5,119 nt of DNA from the NCBI GenBank assembly GCA_020024185.1, contig JAHHUD010000087.1:1-5119 (forward strand), read 5' to 3'. The notes beneath the pieces were generated by a model. That model worked only from the letters and a program-made list of their open reading frames with translations, ran no database searches and had not been told where the DNA came from. The DNA comes from Oscillospiraceae bacterium. GTDB lineage: Bacteria > Bacillota > Clostridia > Oscillospirales > Ruminococcaceae. This document shows, one piece after another, positions 5,097 to 5,119 of this stretch (its first letter is position 1; every line of letters starts with the position of its first letter). The position numbers and the translations under genes were made by a program.

Positions 5097-5119
5097 AAGG
5101 ATTTTACACTAATATGTTT
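5097..5119 (+). other. Possible start of a plus-strand gene at the window edge
   Basis: AAGGA (5097-5101) is followed after 12 nt by ATG TTT (5114-5119). The spacing is longer than ideal and only two codons are visible, so this is a weak hint of a gene continuing beyond the window. Confidence 0.2.

Larger units (their letters stand above)
4487..5113. other. Very AT-rich gene-free region with several inverted repeats
   Basis: About 630 nt with no frame I can support on either strand. The one 60-nt line I counted (4501-4560) has 7 G/C. A/T runs such as ATATATAT and AAATATAT dominate. It holds a 22-nt perfect palindrome (4677-4698), an 8-bp stem (4893-4900/4911-4918) and a 14-bp stem (5053-5066/5081-5094). 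A possible plus-strand promoter (TTTACA 4917-4922, TATAAT 4938-4943) has only a 15-nt spacer, so it is weak. No tRNA, CRISPR array or insertion sequence is seen. Confidence 0.6.

Noticed and set aside
4487..5113. CRISPR array or riboswitch in the AT-rich block
   Set aside because: There are no regularly spaced identical repeats, and there is too little G/C and no recognisable conserved core of a known riboswitch class.

Overview
The window looks like chromosomal DNA from an endospore-forming, low-GC Firmicute of the Clostridia type. The reasons are a spoVT gene, the three-gene spoVA set (spoVAC, spoVAD, spoVAE) without spoVAA, spoVAB or spoVAF, strong purine-rich ribosome binding sites, a tRNA gene with an encoded CCA, and very AT-rich intergenic DNA. 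Nothing in the sequence fixes the genus.

Layout: (1) Positions 1-270 hold the 3' end of an unrecognised plus-strand gene. It converges on the sporulation operon, and one strong hairpin (273-309) probably ends transcription from both sides. (2) Positions 308-2728, minus strand, hold a compact operon read as spoVT, spoVAC, spoVAD, spoVAE. spoVT and spoVAC are 11 nt apart, with the spoVT stop codon overlapping the spoVAC ribosome binding site. spoVAD and spoVAE overlap by 4 nt (ATGA). The spoVAC-spoVAD junction carries two consecutive RNA hairpins. A sigma-G-like promoter (2760-2789) sits just upstream of spoVT, and a perfect inverted repeat covers its -10 region. (3) Positions 2860-3021, plus strand, hold a tRNA-Arg(ACG) gene with its own strong promoter and terminator, divergent from spoVT. 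A second terminator-like hairpin follows at 3063-3101. (4) Positions 3102-3497 are AT-rich with no intact gene, and possibly contain a decayed reading frame. (5) Positions 3498-4458, minus strand, hold a single-gene transcript for a formate/nitrite transporter (FNT) family channel, with a clear promoter, ribosome binding site and terminator. (6) Positions 4459-5119 are extremely AT-rich (about 12% GC in one 60-nt line counted) with no gene. They contain several inverted repeats, and a possible plus-strand translation start lies at the very end.

How the genes work together: SpoVT is a forespore transcription factor that tunes the sigma-G regulon. SpoVAC, SpoVAD and SpoVAE are the core machinery that moves dipicolinic acid (DPA) across the inner spore membrane during sporulation and germination. 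Their joint transcription links the late-forespore regulator to the DPA channel. The tRNA and the FNT channel are separate housekeeping or metabolic units.

No clearly new biological system is visible. The points most worth checking are the spoVT-spoVA operon arrangement, the tandem hairpins inside the operon, the palindrome over the spoVT promoter with a near-copy at 4768-4783, and the structured AT-rich block at the right end.
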